From Bradyrhizobium sp. Y36 (GTDB taxonomy: Bacteria; Pseudomonadota; Alphaproteobacteria; Rhizobiales; Xanthobacteraceae): a DNA stretch of 64,000 nt. The stretch is taken from assembly GCF_002531575.1 (NCBI RefSeq), contig NZ_NWTI01000003.1:310001-374000 (forward strand), in the 5' to 3' direction. Numbering within the stretch: the first letter of the stretch is position 1; each line of letters begins with the position of its first letter. The translations under genes and the position numbers were made by a program. The notes beneath the pieces were generated by a model. It worked only from the letters and a program-made list of their open reading frames with translations, made no database searches and was not told the origin of the DNA. Positions 9,174-17,814 of the stretch are shown here, one piece after another.

Positions 9174-10218
9174 GCCGATCCGGCACATTGGCCTGCGCGA
9201 AGGTCGCCATGCCGTTGTGAAGCGCGCAGGCCAACCGCACCAGCGGCAGCGCGATGGCGGCCCCCGATCCCTCGCCGAGCCTGAGATCGAGGCTGATCAG
9301 CGGCTGCACGTTCAACGCGCGCAGGACGAGCCGATGTCCCTGCTCCGCCGACTGGTGCGAAGGCAGCAGGAAGGGCTGGCACGACGGGTTCAGCCGCACC
9401 GCCGCAAGCGCGGCGACCGACACGATGAAGCCGTCGATCAGCACGGGGATGCGGCGCTGCGCAGCCGCAATGATTGCGCCGCAAATCGCCGCGATCTCGA
9501 GGCCGCCGACGGCGCACAGGATTTTGTCCGGCGACGCGCCACCGACGCCATGCCGCGCAATCGCGGCATCGATCACGCGGGCCTTGTGCGCGCGGCCGGC
9601 CGCATCGACGCCGGTGCCGCTGCCGGCGATCTCCTCGGCGCTGATGCCGAGCAGGCTCGCCGCGATCGCCGCCGACGTCGTGGTGTTGCCGATCCCCATC
9701 TCGCCGAAGATCAAGAGATCCGGCTTGCCCGCCTCTGCGCGAACGACCGCGCGCTGGCCGGCCTCGAAGGCGAAGGCCAGCTCCGCGGGAGTGAGCGCGG
9801 CCTCCACGCTGAAATCGCGCGTGCCATGGCGCGGCTTGTCGGTGATGACGCCAGCCATCGCCTCATTTGCCAGCGTGCCGGCGTCGACGACATCAAGGCT
9901 GGAGCCGAGCTCGCGCGCCAGCACCGAGATCGCGGCCCCGCCCGCGGCGAAATTCGCCATCATCGCGATGGTCACGGCTTGCGGATAGGCCGACACACCC
10001 TGCGCGACGATGCCGTGATCGCCAGCGAAAACGATGATCGGCACGCGCGCCGCGCGCGGCTGCCCGGTCGCCTGCAGGCCGGCGAGCTCGATCGCGAGCT
10101 GCTCGAGCCGGCCGAGCGCGCCGGTCGGCTTCGTCAGCTGCGCCTGACGCGAGATTGCCGCGTCGCGATGGGCAGCGGAGATCTCGGGGCATTTCCGGGT
10201 GACCCATTCGGGGAGCAT
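9166..10218 (-). CDS. cobT: nicotinate-nucleotide--dimethylbenzimidazole phosphoribosyltransferase
   Basis: Cytoplasmic enzyme (350 residues) that joins 5,6-dimethylbenzimidazole to the ribose phosphate of nicotinate mononucleotide, giving alpha-ribazole 5'-phosphate for the lower ligand of B12. The family signature GEMGIGNTTTSAAIAA is near residue 174, with VIVFAGDHGI and GGLEIAAICGAI also typical. A Glu near the C-terminus (GEGSGAAIA) matches the catalytic-base region. The gene is called cobU in Pseudomonas denitrificans. It is the last gene of a minus-strand cbiM-cobF-cobT run with gaps of 20 and 10 bp, so it should fall under the riboswitch ahead of cbiM. Its DMB substrate would come from BluB, encoded at the other end of the cluster. 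Confidence 0.96.
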   Translation of the reverse strand: MLPEWVTRKCPEISAAHRDAAISRQAQLTKPTGALGRLEQLAIELAGLQATGQPRAARVPIIVFAGDHGIVAQGVSAYPQAVTIAMMANFAAGGAAISVLARELGSSLDVVDAGTLANEAMAGVITDKPRHGTRDFSVEAALTPAELAFAFEAGQRAVVRAEAGKPDLLIFGEMGIGNTTTSAAIAASLLGISAEEIAGSGTGVDAAGRAHKARVIDAAIARHGVGGASPDKILCAVGGLEIAAICGAIIAAAQRRIPVLIDGFIVSVAALAAVRLNPSCQPFLLPSHQSAEQGHRLVLRALNVQPLISLDLRLGEGSGAAIALPLVRLACALHNGMATFAQANVPDRPS

Positions 10219-10228
10219 GCTGCCTCGC

Positions 10229-10999
10229 TTAACGCCTGCGCTTGAGAATGTAGCTGTCCATGATCCAGCCGTGCCGCGCGCGCGCCTGTTGCCGCGCCGC
10301 GACGATGTGCGGACCGATCTCGGCGAGCGCGCCGGACAGGATGATCTGGTCTTCCATGCCGAGATAGGCGCCCCAATAGATGTGGAGCCCGGCCGGATCG
10401 AGCGACTCGAACGCCGTGCCGCCGTCGAGCATCACGACAATCGTATCGACGCCTTGCGGCCAACCGCCCTCGCGCAAGCGGCGCCCCGTCGTGACCAGAA
10501 AGGGCTCGCCGATGTCGTTGAGCGGCAGTGCATGCGCCGCGCACAGCGCCTGGATCGAGGTGATGCCCGGCACGACATCAATCTTCGGTAAGGGATCGAG
10601 GCGCCGCGCGATGCGCAGCGAGGAATCGTAAAGCGAGGGATCGCCCCAGATCAGCAGCGCGACCTTGCCGTCGCCGCCGCGATGATCCGCGATCGCTTTC
10701 GACCAGGTTGCGGCGACCGCGTCGTGCCAGTCGTCCACGCCCTTACGGTAGTCGGCTTCGCCTGCGTCACGCACCGGAAGATCGAACTCGGCGACGGCTG
10801 TCTTGTCGCGGGTCAGCGCATCCGCGCAGATCGTGCGCCTGAGATCGGCGAGATCGGACTTCGCCGTTCCCTTGCGCGGGATCAGGATGAGATCGGCGGC
10901 GTTGATGGCCTCAACGGCGGCGCGCGTGAGCTGGCCGGGATCGCCGCAACCGATGCCGATCAGGGAAAGCGTGAGCATCGCGGGCGTGGGGGCGGCCAT
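10229..10999 (-). CDS. cobF: precorrin-6A synthase (deacetylating)
   Basis: SAM-dependent tetrapyrrole methyltransferase (256 residues) of the oxygen-dependent pathway. CobF methylates C-1 of precorrin-5 and releases the acetyl group to give precorrin-6A. The N-terminal SAM-binding loop reads LIGIGCGDPGQLT, and LLIWGDPSLYDS and VVPGITSIQALCAAHALPL match the later conserved blocks. The presence of CobF is itself a marker of the aerobic route. The start at 10999 has AAGGGG about 8 nt upstream; an internal ATG at 10978 sits closer to the usual family N-terminus and cannot be excluded. It is between cbiM and cobT in an apparent three-gene operon. Confidence 0.95.
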   Translation of the reverse strand: MAAPTPAMLTLSLIGIGCGDPGQLTRAAVEAINAADLILIPRKGTAKSDLADLRRTICADALTRDKTAVAEFDLPVRDAGEADYRKGVDDWHDAVAATWSKAIADHRGGDGKVALLIWGDPSLYDSSLRIARRLDPLPKIDVVPGITSIQALCAAHALPLNDIGEPFLVTTGRRLREGGWPQGVDTIVVMLDGGTAFESLDPAGLHIYWGAYLGMEDQIILSGALAEIGPHIVAARQQARARHGWIMDSYILKRRR

Positions 11000-11019
11000 G
11001 ACGGCCGCCCCTTGTCTCT

Positions 11020-11697
11020 TCAGGCCGCGTTATGCAGGCGCGGCGTGACGAAGCCGGGCGCGGTGACGCCGCGCAGCGACTTCGCCAGCGCCAGTACCGC
11101 GAGATCAGCCAGCGGCTCGATCACGATGACCAGCGCGTAGGACGCCGCGAAGGTCGCGATGTTCGCGAGGTTCGTCATGGCGAAGCCGGAACCATAGAGC
11201 GCCCAGAATGCCACCCAGGCAATCACGCCGGCCTGATAGGTCGTCGAAAGCGCCAGCGCCTGGCGATACTTCAGATCGACATAAGCCGTGTTGCGCGAGA
11301 TGATCCGCGAGGCGATCGCCTGGATCGCGAACAGCGGCACCAGCAGCGTCGTGACGTTCATGCCGTATTGCGGGATGTCGGCCGGCTCGAAGAACACGCC
11401 CTGGAAGAAGAGGCCGAGCGCGAGGCCGAAGGCGGCGGGGGCAGCCCCGAACAGCAGGAACAAGGTCGAGCCGAGGATGAAGTGCACCTCGGAGACGCCG
11501 ACCGGGAAGTGCGGCAGGATCTCGAAGAAGGTGAAGACGAGGACGGTGGTGGCGAGCGTCCGCGCCGCGAACGACACGACGCCCTGCTCGCGCACCGTCT
11601 CGGCTGCGAGCTTCAAGGCAACGCCGCCTGCGGCGATGCCGGTTGCGTAACTCAACACGAGCTTGGCGCCCGTCACGATGCCGGGTTCGATATGCAT
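11020..11697 (-). CDS. cbiM: CbiM-like cobalt ECF transporter substrate-specific membrane protein
   Basis: Polytopic inner-membrane protein (225 residues) of the CbiM/NikM family, the metal-capturing S component of energy-coupling-factor cobalt/nickel importers. It starts MHIEPGIV; in this family the N-terminal Met-His is part of the metal site. There are about six or seven hydrophobic segments, with HFPVGVSEVHFILGSTLFLL in the middle containing the conserved HFILG-type histidine. No CbiN, CbiQ or CbiO gene lies beside it, which is unusual for a full ECF system. First gene of cbiM-cobF-cobT and directly behind a cobalamin riboswitch, which supports cobalt rather than nickel as substrate. Family confident, metal inferred. 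Confidence 0.88.
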   Translation of the reverse strand: MHIEPGIVTGAKLVLSYATGIAAGGVALKLAAETVREQGVVSFAARTLATTVLVFTFFEILPHFPVGVSEVHFILGSTLFLLFGAAPAAFGLALGLFFQGVFFEPADIPQYGMNVTTLLVPLFAIQAIASRIISRNTAYVDLKYRQALALSTTYQAGVIAWVAFWALYGSGFAMTNLANIATFAASYALVIVIEPLADLAVLALAKSLRGVTAPGFVTPRLHNAA

Positions 11698-11744
11698 GGC
11701 TCAGATCCTTCCTGCCGTCACACCCGACGGCCTTGGCCTCAAAA

Positions 11745-11945
11745 CGTGCAGGGCCGGTCTCCTGGCTCGCGGTTCACTGGGACTTTCGGCCTTCCCGAGC
11801 CTTGCGGCCCAGTGGCTGATCGAAGTCCCTCACCGCTTACAGTCGCGGGGGCGGCTGGGGTTTTGGGCGCCGCAACTGGGTCCGCCCACCCCCATTCCCG
11901 ATTATGCTCCGGCGCTTTGCGCCGTGGTGAGCACCATGCCTCTCC
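11745..11945 (-). promoter_or_regulatory. cobalamin riboswitch upstream of cbiM-cobF-cobT
   Basis: Minus-strand leader with the conserved blocks of a B12 riboswitch: GGTGCTCACCACGG at the 5' side (near 11935), CGGGAATGGGGGTGGG, CCGCCCCCGCGACTGTAAGC, CAGCCACTGGGCCGC, CTCGGGAAGGC, and GAGCCAGGAGACCGGCC at the 3' end (near 11750). Its 3' edge lies about 50 nt before the cbiM start, close enough for control of ribosome access. It fills most of the 301-bp gap between cobA and cbiM. Confidence 0.93.
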
Positions 11946-11998
11946 TGTGTGCCCCTTTCGCTGAGCCGGCGTCAAGGGCCGAGGCGCGGCGGAGGCGG

Positions 11999-12730
11999 TC
12001 ATGACCGATAATCCCCTGCCAGCGCGCCGAACAGGATCACGGCCGCGGTCGAGGGAGCGCCGCCGCGGGCAAGCTGCTCGGCAAGCTCGGCGATGGTGGT
12101 GCGAACCAGCCGCTCGTCGGAACGGCCGAGGGATTCGGCGACCAGCGCCGGGGTATCTGCGGCGAGTCCATGCGTGATCAATTTTGCGGCAAGGGCGGGA
12201 AAGGTGCGCCGGCCCATATAGACCACGGTCGTCGCTTCAGGATCGGCCAGCGCCGCCCAGTTCAGGTTCGGCGGCAGCTCGCCGGTGACATCGGCCCCGG
12301 TGATGAACTGCACCCGGCGCGAAGTGTGACGCCGGGTCAGGGGAATGCCCGCCTGGGCCGCTGCGGCGCAAGCGGAGGTGACGCCGGGAACGATCTCATA
12401 GCCGATGCCGGCCTCGCGCAGCGTCTCGATCTCCTCCTCGAGCCGGCCGAAGATACCGGCATCGCCGGACTTGAGCCGCACCACGCGCACCCCCGTTGCG
12501 GCGTAGTCGACCAGCAGGCGGTTGACGTGATGCTGCTTGGTCGAGGGGCGCCCTGCGCGCTTCCCCACGGCGACGAGATTGGCATCGGGCCGGGCCAGAT
12601 CGAGGATCGCACCCGAGGCCAGATCGTCATAGAGCACGACGTCGGCCTCGCGCAGCCGCGCGGCGCCCTTGAGCGTGAGCAGCTCGGGGTCGCCGGGCCC
12701 GGCGGAGATGAAGGAAACGAATCCGCTCAC
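11999..12730 (-). CDS. cobA: uroporphyrinogen-III C-methyltransferase
   Basis: SAM-dependent enzyme (243 residues) that adds methyl groups at C-2 and C-7 of uroporphyrinogen III to make precorrin-2, the entry point to corrins and siroheme. The N-terminus has the SUMT signature SAGPGDPELLTLKGAARLRE and VVLYDDL; RLKSGDAGIFGR and VPGVTSACAAAAQAGIPLTR follow. It is single-domain, lacking the CysG oxidase/ferrochelatase part, as expected for a dedicated B12 enzyme. Start is GTG at 12730, overlapping the cobB stop as GTGA. It is the last gene of the minus-strand run cobL-cobE-cobM-cobB-cobA. Confidence 0.96.
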   Translation of the reverse strand: MSGFVSFISAGPGDPELLTLKGAARLREADVVLYDDLASGAILDLARPDANLVAVGKRAGRPSTKQHHVNRLLVDYAATGVRVVRLKSGDAGIFGRLEEEIETLREAGIGYEIVPGVTSACAAAAQAGIPLTRRHTSRRVQFITGADVTGELPPNLNWAALADPEATTVVYMGRRTFPALAAKLITHGLAADTPALVAESLGRSDERLVRTTIAELAEQLARGGAPSTAAVILFGALAGDYRS

Positions 12731-14037
12731 CGGTCCTCCGCGATCAGGTGAAAGAACGTGCCGCTGACGTGGCCGCGCCTTGAGCCGGTCTCGGCGATGA
12801 CGGCGCCCGTTGCATCATGCACGACGGCCAGCGGCGTGTCAGGCTGGGCAAGAATGGTCGAATAGTGAAACTCGTGGCCGCGCAGCCGCGCGCCGGGGCG
12901 ATGGCCCGGCATGGGCGCGGCGAGCGTTGCGAGGCGATAACCCAGATGCATGCGGCGTTTGGCAAAGCTGGTCTCCAGGCCAAGCAGGCCCGTCATCTCG
13001 TGGCGGATACCGTCCGCGTCGGTCAACGCGGTTCCCAGCACCATATAGCCCCCACATTCGCCGTGCACGGGCCGCGTGTCGGCGAAGGCGCGCAAGGAGC
13101 TGCGAAACCGGGCATTGGACGCGATCCTGCCGGCATGAAGCTCGGGATAGCCGCCGGGCAGCCAGCACACATCGGCGCTCGCATCCGGCGCTTCGTCGGC
13201 CAGCGGCGAGAACGGCAAGATCTCCGCGCCTGCCGCGCGCCAGGCCTCCAGCATGTGCGGATAAACGAAGGAGAATGCGGCATCGCGCGCAAGCGCAATG
13301 CGCTGGCCCGGCGGCACCAATTTCGGTCCGCTCGCCGCCGGCTGCGGCGACCAGCTGGCCGCGGATCGCAGCACCGCTTCGAGATCGACATGCTCGGCGA
13401 CGAACCGCGCGGCTTCGTCGATCAGCTGTCCGATCTCCGCCTGCTCCTCGGCCTGGACGAGGCCGAGGTGCCGCTTCGGCAGGCTGATCTCGGCATGGCG
13501 CGGCAGCGCGCCGAACACGGCAATGCCGGCGTCGACAAGCGCGCGCCGCACCAGGTCCTCATGGCGCGGGCTAGCGACGCGATTGAGCACGACGCCCGCA
13601 AGGCGCACACCGGCGCGATAATCGCGCAGGCCTGCGGCGATTGCGGCTGCAGTCTGCGCCTGCCCGGAAGGATCGATCACCAGCACCACCGGCCAGCCCA
13701 GCATCTCCGCGATATCGGCGGTGGCACCGGTGCCGCAGACGCCGCGCGCGGCGACGCCGTCGAACAGGCCCATCGATCCCTCGGCGAGCACGAGATCGGC
13801 ATCCGCACCGCGGCTGACGAGGTTTTCGATCGTGGCGCGATCCATCGCCCAACTATCGACGTTGACGGAGGCGCGGCCCGTGGCGGCGGCGTGGAAGGCG
13901 GGATCGATATAATCTGGTCCGCTCTTGAAGCACTGCACGTGCAGGCCGCGATGGCGCCAGGCACGCGCGAGCGCCAGCGTCAGCGTGGTCTTGCCGACGC
14001 CGGAGGCCGGTGCGGAGATGACGAGGCCTGCCGCCAT
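12727..14037 (-). CDS. cobB: hydrogenobyrinic acid / cobyrinate a,c-diamide synthase
   Basis: Glutamine- and ATP-dependent amidase (436 residues) acting on the a and c side chains of hydrogenobyrinic acid in the aerobic pathway. The N-terminal ATP-binding domain starts ISAPASGVGKTTLTLALARA with its P-loop, followed by KSGPDYIDPAFH. The C-terminal class-I glutaminase domain has the catalytic Cys in VHGECGGYMVLG near residue 335. The start ATG at 14037 overlaps the cobM stop as TGATG; upstream in-frame sequence is cobM in another frame and is not counted. Length is normal for the family. Its product goes to the CobN chelatase for cobalt insertion. Confidence 0.96.
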   Translation of the reverse strand: MAAGLVISAPASGVGKTTLTLALARAWRHRGLHVQCFKSGPDYIDPAFHAAATGRASVNVDSWAMDRATIENLVSRGADADLVLAEGSMGLFDGVAARGVCGTGATADIAEMLGWPVVLVIDPSGQAQTAAAIAAGLRDYRAGVRLAGVVLNRVASPRHEDLVRRALVDAGIAVFGALPRHAEISLPKRHLGLVQAEEQAEIGQLIDEAARFVAEHVDLEAVLRSAASWSPQPAASGPKLVPPGQRIALARDAAFSFVYPHMLEAWRAAGAEILPFSPLADEAPDASADVCWLPGGYPELHAGRIASNARFRSSLRAFADTRPVHGECGGYMVLGTALTDADGIRHEMTGLLGLETSFAKRRMHLGYRLATLAAPMPGHRPGARLRGHEFHYSTILAQPDTPLAVVHDATGAVIAETGSRRGHVSGTFFHLIAEDR

Positions 14038-14819
14038 CACGACGCCTCCGGAAAGCGCGGCGCGGCGCCGACCGGCCGATAGCGACGGTCGTAGTCGACC
14101 GCATAGAGGCGGCTCTCGTCGAAATCCGCAGCGCCAAGCGTCCTGCCGACCAGGATCAGCGCGGTGCGTTCCATCTCGGCGCCCACGGCCGCATCGAGCG
14201 TTGCCAGCGTCGCGCGCACGATGCGCTGGTCCGGCCAGCTCGCGCGCCAGACGATCGCGACCGGGCAATCTGCGCCATAATGCGGCATGAGCTCGGCGAC
14301 GACCTGGTCGAGCAGATGGATCGAGAGGTGGATCGCAAGCACCGCGCCGGTCGCGGCGAAGGCGGCGAGCCTCTCCCCCTCGGGCATTGCACTGGCACGG
14401 CCGGGTGTGCGCGTCAGCACTACCGTTTGCGCAAGCCCCGGCAGCGTCAACTCGGCCTCCAGCGCAGCTGCGGCGGCAGAGAAGGACGGCACGCCAGGTG
14501 TGACCGTGTAGGGAATGCCGAGCGCGCGCAGGCGACGAAGCTGCTCGCCCATCGCCGACCAGATCGAGAGATCGCCGGAATGCAGCCGTGCGACGTCCTT
14601 GCCGTCGGCATGCGCCGCGGCGATCTCCGCGATGATCTCGTCGAGCGACAACGGTGCGGTGTTGACGACCCGCGCATCCGGCGGGCAATGCGCCAGCACG
14701 CCCTCGGGCACGAGCGAACCCGCATAGAGACAGACCGGACACGCCGCGATCAGGTCGCGGCCGCGCAGCGTCAGCAAATCGGGTGCGCCCGGCCCTGCGC
14801 CGATGAAATGCACCGTCAT
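14037..14819 (-). CDS. cobM: precorrin-4 C(11)-methyltransferase
   Basis: SAM-dependent methyltransferase (260 residues) converting precorrin-4 to precorrin-5. The N-terminus [20 protein letters not shown] is the family's SAM loop; [15 protein letters not shown] and [20 protein letters not shown] are the next conserved blocks, and the CobM-type [16 protein letters not shown] is clear. The start ATG at 14819 is preferred over a longer frame because it overlaps the cobE stop as ATGA and gives the canonical N-terminus. It overlaps cobB at its 3' end. Length matches CobM/CbiF proteins. Confidence 0.96.
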   Translation of the reverse strand: MTVHFIGAGPGAPDLLTLRGRDLIAACPVCLYAGSLVPEGVLAHCPPDARVVNTAPLSLDEIIAEIAAAHADGKDVARLHSGDLSIWSAMGEQLRRLRALGIPYTVTPGVPSFSAAAAALEAELTLPGLAQTVVLTRTPGRASAMPEGERLAAFAATGAVLAIHLSIHLLDQVVAELMPHYGADCPVAIVWRASWPDQRIVRATLATLDAAVGAEMERTALILVGRTLGAADFDESRLYAVDYDRRYRPVGAAPRFPEAS

Positions 14820-15184
14820 GCGCCGTCTCCTTCCGCGATCGCGGCCGTCGCCGTGCGATCCTGCGAGACCACGCGCGTCGCAATCAGCTTGGCCCGAGGG
14901 CCGGCCGCAGCAAGCGCCGCGGCTTCGGCAACAGATCCCGTGCCGAACTTTTCCGCGATGCGCTCCGATCGCGTGGGCGTGTCGATGCCGGCCAATGTCG
15001 CGGCTGGAATCGCCCTGATCGGCAGTCCGCACTCTCGCGCGAGCTGCTTCAGCGGTTCGGAATCGGCCTTGTCGCTGGCGGTCGCCATCGCGGCGAGCCC
15101 ATCGGAACCGCCTGCCGCCACCAGCGCCTCACGCAGCGAAGCCAGCGTAACATCCCTTCTGAATCCGAGCCCGGCGACCTTCAT
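14816..15184 (-). CDS. cobE: CobE family protein (CbiG C-terminal domain homologue)
   Basis: Small cytoplasmic protein (122 residues) equal to the C-terminal domain of CbiG. It starts [20 protein letters not shown], the conserved GxGxR-type opening, with a [18 protein letters not shown] block in the middle. CobE is needed for aerobic B12 synthesis in several bacteria; the anaerobic CbiG opens a lactone ring that does not form in the aerobic route, so the precise task of CobE is unsettled. It is between cobL and cobM with ATGA overlaps on both sides, which indicates tight translational coupling. The start at 15184 is chosen from the overlap; a longer in-frame start exists at 15199. Confidence 0.9.
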   Translation of the reverse strand: MKVAGLGFRRDVTLASLREALVAAGGSDGLAAMATASDKADSEPLKQLARECGLPIRAIPAATLAGIDTPTRSERIAEKFGTGSVAEAAALAAAGPRAKLIATRVVSQDRTATAAIAEGDGA

Positions 15185-16362
15185 CGCACCACGCTCCACT
15201 GCACCACCGGCCGCGCCGCCTCCCAGGAGCGGTATCGGCCGAGCGGAGCGGCGTGTGCGATCTCAACCCGCATCAGCTCGCCGCCGTGGCGCTGCTGCAG
15301 CTCGCCGAGCAGCGCTTCCGTTTCCAGCGTCACCGAATGCGCGACGAGCCGCGTCCCGGGTGTGAGCCGCGACCAGACGGCATCGAACAGCGCGCCATCG
15401 AGGCCGCCGCCGATGAAAACAGCGTCGGGCGCATCCAGCGCAGCGAGCGCCTCGGGCGCTGTCCCCGTGATGACGGTGACGCGGTGTGCCAGCCCGAACG
15501 CCGCGGCATTCTTGCGGATATTCGCGGTGCGATCCTCGCGCGCTTCGACTGCGTTCGCCAGTCCTCCGCACAGCGCCCACTCGATCGAGATCGAACCCGA
15601 TCCGGCACCGATGTCCCACAGCCGTTCGCCCGGCCGCGGCGCCAGCGCCGACAGCGCCAGCGCGCGCACCGGCCGCTTGGTGATCTGGCCGTCATGAACG
15701 AACAGATCATCCGGCAGTCCGGAACTGCGGGGAAGGCCCTGCCCGCCTCTCGCCAGCAACGCCACCGCGATCAGCTTCTCATCGAGATCATCTGCAAAGA
15801 GATCGGCGCGATGCTGCTCGACAACTTCACGCGGACCGCCGAGGGCAGCGAGAGTCCACAGCAGCGAAGCGCCCCATCCGCGCGCCGTTAGCCATCTCGC
15901 AAGATCGCCCACCGCCCTTGAATCGCGCATCAGACAGATGATGCGCGCATCGTTCGCCAGGTGCGGCACCAGACGCTCGAACGGCGCGGCGTGGAGCCCG
16001 AGGCACGCGACCGATTCCAGACGCCAGCCGAGCCGCCCGGCAGCGAGCGAGAACGTCGAGGGGCCCGGATAGGTGATCCATTCGTCACCACCGAGCTTCT
16101 CGGCAAGGCTTGCTCCCGCGCCGTGCCAAAACGGGTCGCCGGAAGCGAGCACCACTGTCGGCCGGTTACGGCAGCTCAGCACGACGTTCGCGTCGAACGG
16201 CACCGGCCAGACGCGGCCGCGCCCGGTCACGCCGGCAAGCGCGAGATGGCGTTCGCCGCCGAACACGGTTTCGGCATCATTGAGCGCCTTTCGGCTTGCC
16301 TCGGACAGCCCGGCAAGGCCATCTTCGCCGATACCGATGATGGTCAGCCAGGGATCAACCAT
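15181..16362 (-). CDS. cobL: precorrin-6Y C(5,15)-methyltransferase (decarboxylating)
   Basis: Bifunctional enzyme (393 residues) that methylates C-5 and C-15 of precorrin-6B and decarboxylates the acetate chain at C-12, giving precorrin-8. The N-terminal CbiE-like domain starts WLTIIGIGEDGLAGLSEASR, with VVLASGDPFWHGAG near residue 80. The C-terminal CbiT-like Rossmann methyltransferase has LWDIGAGSGSISIEWALC near residue 260 and VFIGGGLDG later. The start ATG at 16362 gives the family N-terminus. Its 5' end overlaps the divergent cobK start by 23 bp, an unusual arrangement in which the two genes must share or interleave promoter sequence. Confidence 0.96.
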   Translation of the reverse strand: MVDPWLTIIGIGEDGLAGLSEASRKALNDAETVFGGERHLALAGVTGRGRVWPVPFDANVVLSCRNRPTVVLASGDPFWHGAGASLAEKLGGDEWITYPGPSTFSLAAGRLGWRLESVACLGLHAAPFERLVPHLANDARIICLMRDSRAVGDLARWLTARGWGASLLWTLAALGGPREVVEQHRADLFADDLDEKLIAVALLARGGQGLPRSSGLPDDLFVHDGQITKRPVRALALSALAPRPGERLWDIGAGSGSISIEWALCGGLANAVEAREDRTANIRKNAAAFGLAHRVTVITGTAPEALAALDAPDAVFIGGGLDGALFDAVWSRLTPGTRLVAHSVTLETEALLGELQQRHGGELMRVEIAHAAPLGRYRSWEAARPVVQWSVVR

Positions 16363-17104
16363 ACGCGCCCTCATTCTGGGCGGAACCGCCGACGCGAGCG
16401 AGCTTGCTGCGGCCATCGCGCGCGCGCGCATCGACGCCGTCTACTCCTATGGCGGCCGCACGCGCGCGCCGGCCGACCAACCGCTGCCGACCCGCATCGG
16501 CGGCTTCGGCGGCGTGAGCGGGCTGGCCGACTATATCCGTAGCGAAAGCATCACCCACGTGATCGACGCGACGCATCCGTTCGCCGCCGAGATGAGCCGC
16601 AATGCGGTCGAGGCGTGCGCGCAAACCGATACGCCGCTGATTGCGTTGGAACGCGCGCCCTGGACGAACGCGCCCGGCGATCGCTGGACCGAAATTCCCG
16701 ACGTCACCGCCGCGGTCGCAGCCCTGCCCGAGGCCCCGGCAAAGATATTCCTCGCCATCGGCCGCCAGCACATCGCGCCCTTCGCGGCGAAGCCGCAGCA
16801 CGCCTACACGCTGCGCTTCGTCGATCCGCCCGAGGCGCCGCTGCCCTTCGCTGCTGATGTCATCGTGTCGCGCGGACCGTTCACGCTTGACGGCGAGCTG
16901 GAAATGCTGCGCAGCCGCGGCATCGCGTGGATCGTCGCCCGCAATTCCGGCGGCGACGGCGCGCGCGCCAAGATCGACGCCGCCCGCAAGCTCGACCTGC
17001 CCGTGATCATGATCTCGCGACCGGCGCTGCCCGAACGCCAGCGGGTCGAGAGCGTCTCTGAGGTGATGCAGTGGATCGGTCATTCGACCCGCCTCGGTGC
17101 ATAG
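16340..17104 (+). CDS. cobK: precorrin-6A reductase
   Basis: NADPH-dependent enzyme (254 residues) reducing precorrin-6A to precorrin-6B. The nucleotide-binding start is IRALILGGTADASELAAAIA; VIDATHPFAAEMSRNAVEAC and the C-terminal IVARNSGGDGARAKIDAARK are family marks. It is the only plus-strand gene inside a minus-strand block. It overlaps cobL head to head by 23 bp and cobJ tail to tail by 25 bp. Start is ATG 16340, with ATG 16337 directly before; no strong ribosome site is visible, so low or regulated translation is possible. Length is in the normal 240-260 range. Confidence 0.94.
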   Translation: MVSQGSTIRALILGGTADASELAAAIARARIDAVYSYGGRTRAPADQPLPTRIGGFGGVSGLADYIRSESITHVIDATHPFAAEMSRNAVEACAQTDTPLIALERAPWTNAPGDRWTEIPDVTAAVAALPEAPAKIFLAIGRQHIAPFAAKPQHAYTLRFVDPPEAPLPFAADVIVSRGPFTLDGELEMLRSRGIAWIVARNSGGDGARAKIDAARKLDLPVIMISRPALPERQRVESVSEVMQWIGHSTRLGA

Positions 17105-17814
17105 ACCCAGCGGCCGACGCGGCGCGTCTGCGAATTGCCGACGATGACAAGCGTGCGCATATCAGCCATCTCGGGCGTCGCATCGTTCAGCGCAACGACC
17201 TCAATTCTCTCGTCGGCAGCGCTGATCGCGCGCGCGAAGATCACGAGACGCTCGCCGCAGCCTGCGTCCTTCAGCACCGCAAGCGCGCGGCCAAACCCCT
17301 CCGGCCGGCTTGCAGAGCGCGGATTGTACATCGCAATCGAGAAGTCGGCGTCCGCGGCAAGGCGCAGGCGCTTCTCGATCACCGTCCACGGCTTGAGATT
17401 GTCGGAGAGGTTGATCGCGCAAAAATCATGGCCCAGCGGCGCGCCGGTGCGCGCGGCGGCCGCCAGCATCGCAGTGATGCCGGGCAGCACACGGATCGGC
17501 AACGCCTGATATTGCGGCGCCTGCTCCAGCGCCTCGAACACGGCGGAGGCCATCGCGAACACGCCGGGATCGCCGGAGGACACGATGACGACCTGGCCGC
17601 CCTCGGCCGCAAGCCGCAGGGCTTCGCTCGCGCGCTGCAACTCCTCGCGGTTATCCGACGGGTGCAGGTTGAGCCCCGATCGCGGCGGCACGCGCGCGAC
17701 GTAAGGCGCGTAGCCCAGAACGTCTGTCGCAGAAGCGAGCGCGGCTGTGACCTCGGGCGTCACCAGAGCATCGCTGCCCGGCCCGAGGCCCGCGATGGTC
17801 AGCGTGCCCGTCAT
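17080..17814 (-). CDS. cobJ: precorrin-3B C(17)-methyltransferase
   Basis: SAM-dependent methyltransferase (244 residues) that methylates C-17 of precorrin-3B and drives ring contraction to precorrin-4. It starts LTIAGLGPGSDALVTPEVTA; VVIVSSGDPGVFAMASAVFE near residue 90 and VLPGITAMLAAAARTGAPLG near residue 125 are conserved blocks, and AMYNPRSASRP near residue 175 is typical of CobJ/CbiH. The start overlaps the cobI stop (ATGA). Its 3' end runs 25 bp into the convergent cobK gene. Last gene of the long DUF1636-cobW-cobN-cobG-cobH-cobI-cobJ operon. Confidence 0.96.
   Translation of the reverse strand: MTGTLTIAGLGPGSDALVTPEVTAALASATDVLGYAPYVARVPPRSGLNLHPSDNREELQRASEALRLAAEGGQVVIVSSGDPGVFAMASAVFEALEQAPQYQALPIRVLPGITAMLAAAARTGAPLGHDFCAINLSDNLKPWTVIEKRLRLAADADFSIAMYNPRSASRPEGFGRALAVLKDAGCGERLVIFARAISAADERIEVVALNDATPEMADMRTLVIVGNSQTRRVGRWVYAPRRVE

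Noticed and set aside
12727..14883. Longer N-terminal versions of cobB, cobM, cobH, cobG, cobQ and the dioxygenase
   Set aside because: The extra residues lie inside the neighbouring gene or leader in another frame and look random; the shorter starts give canonical N-termini and stop/start overlaps.
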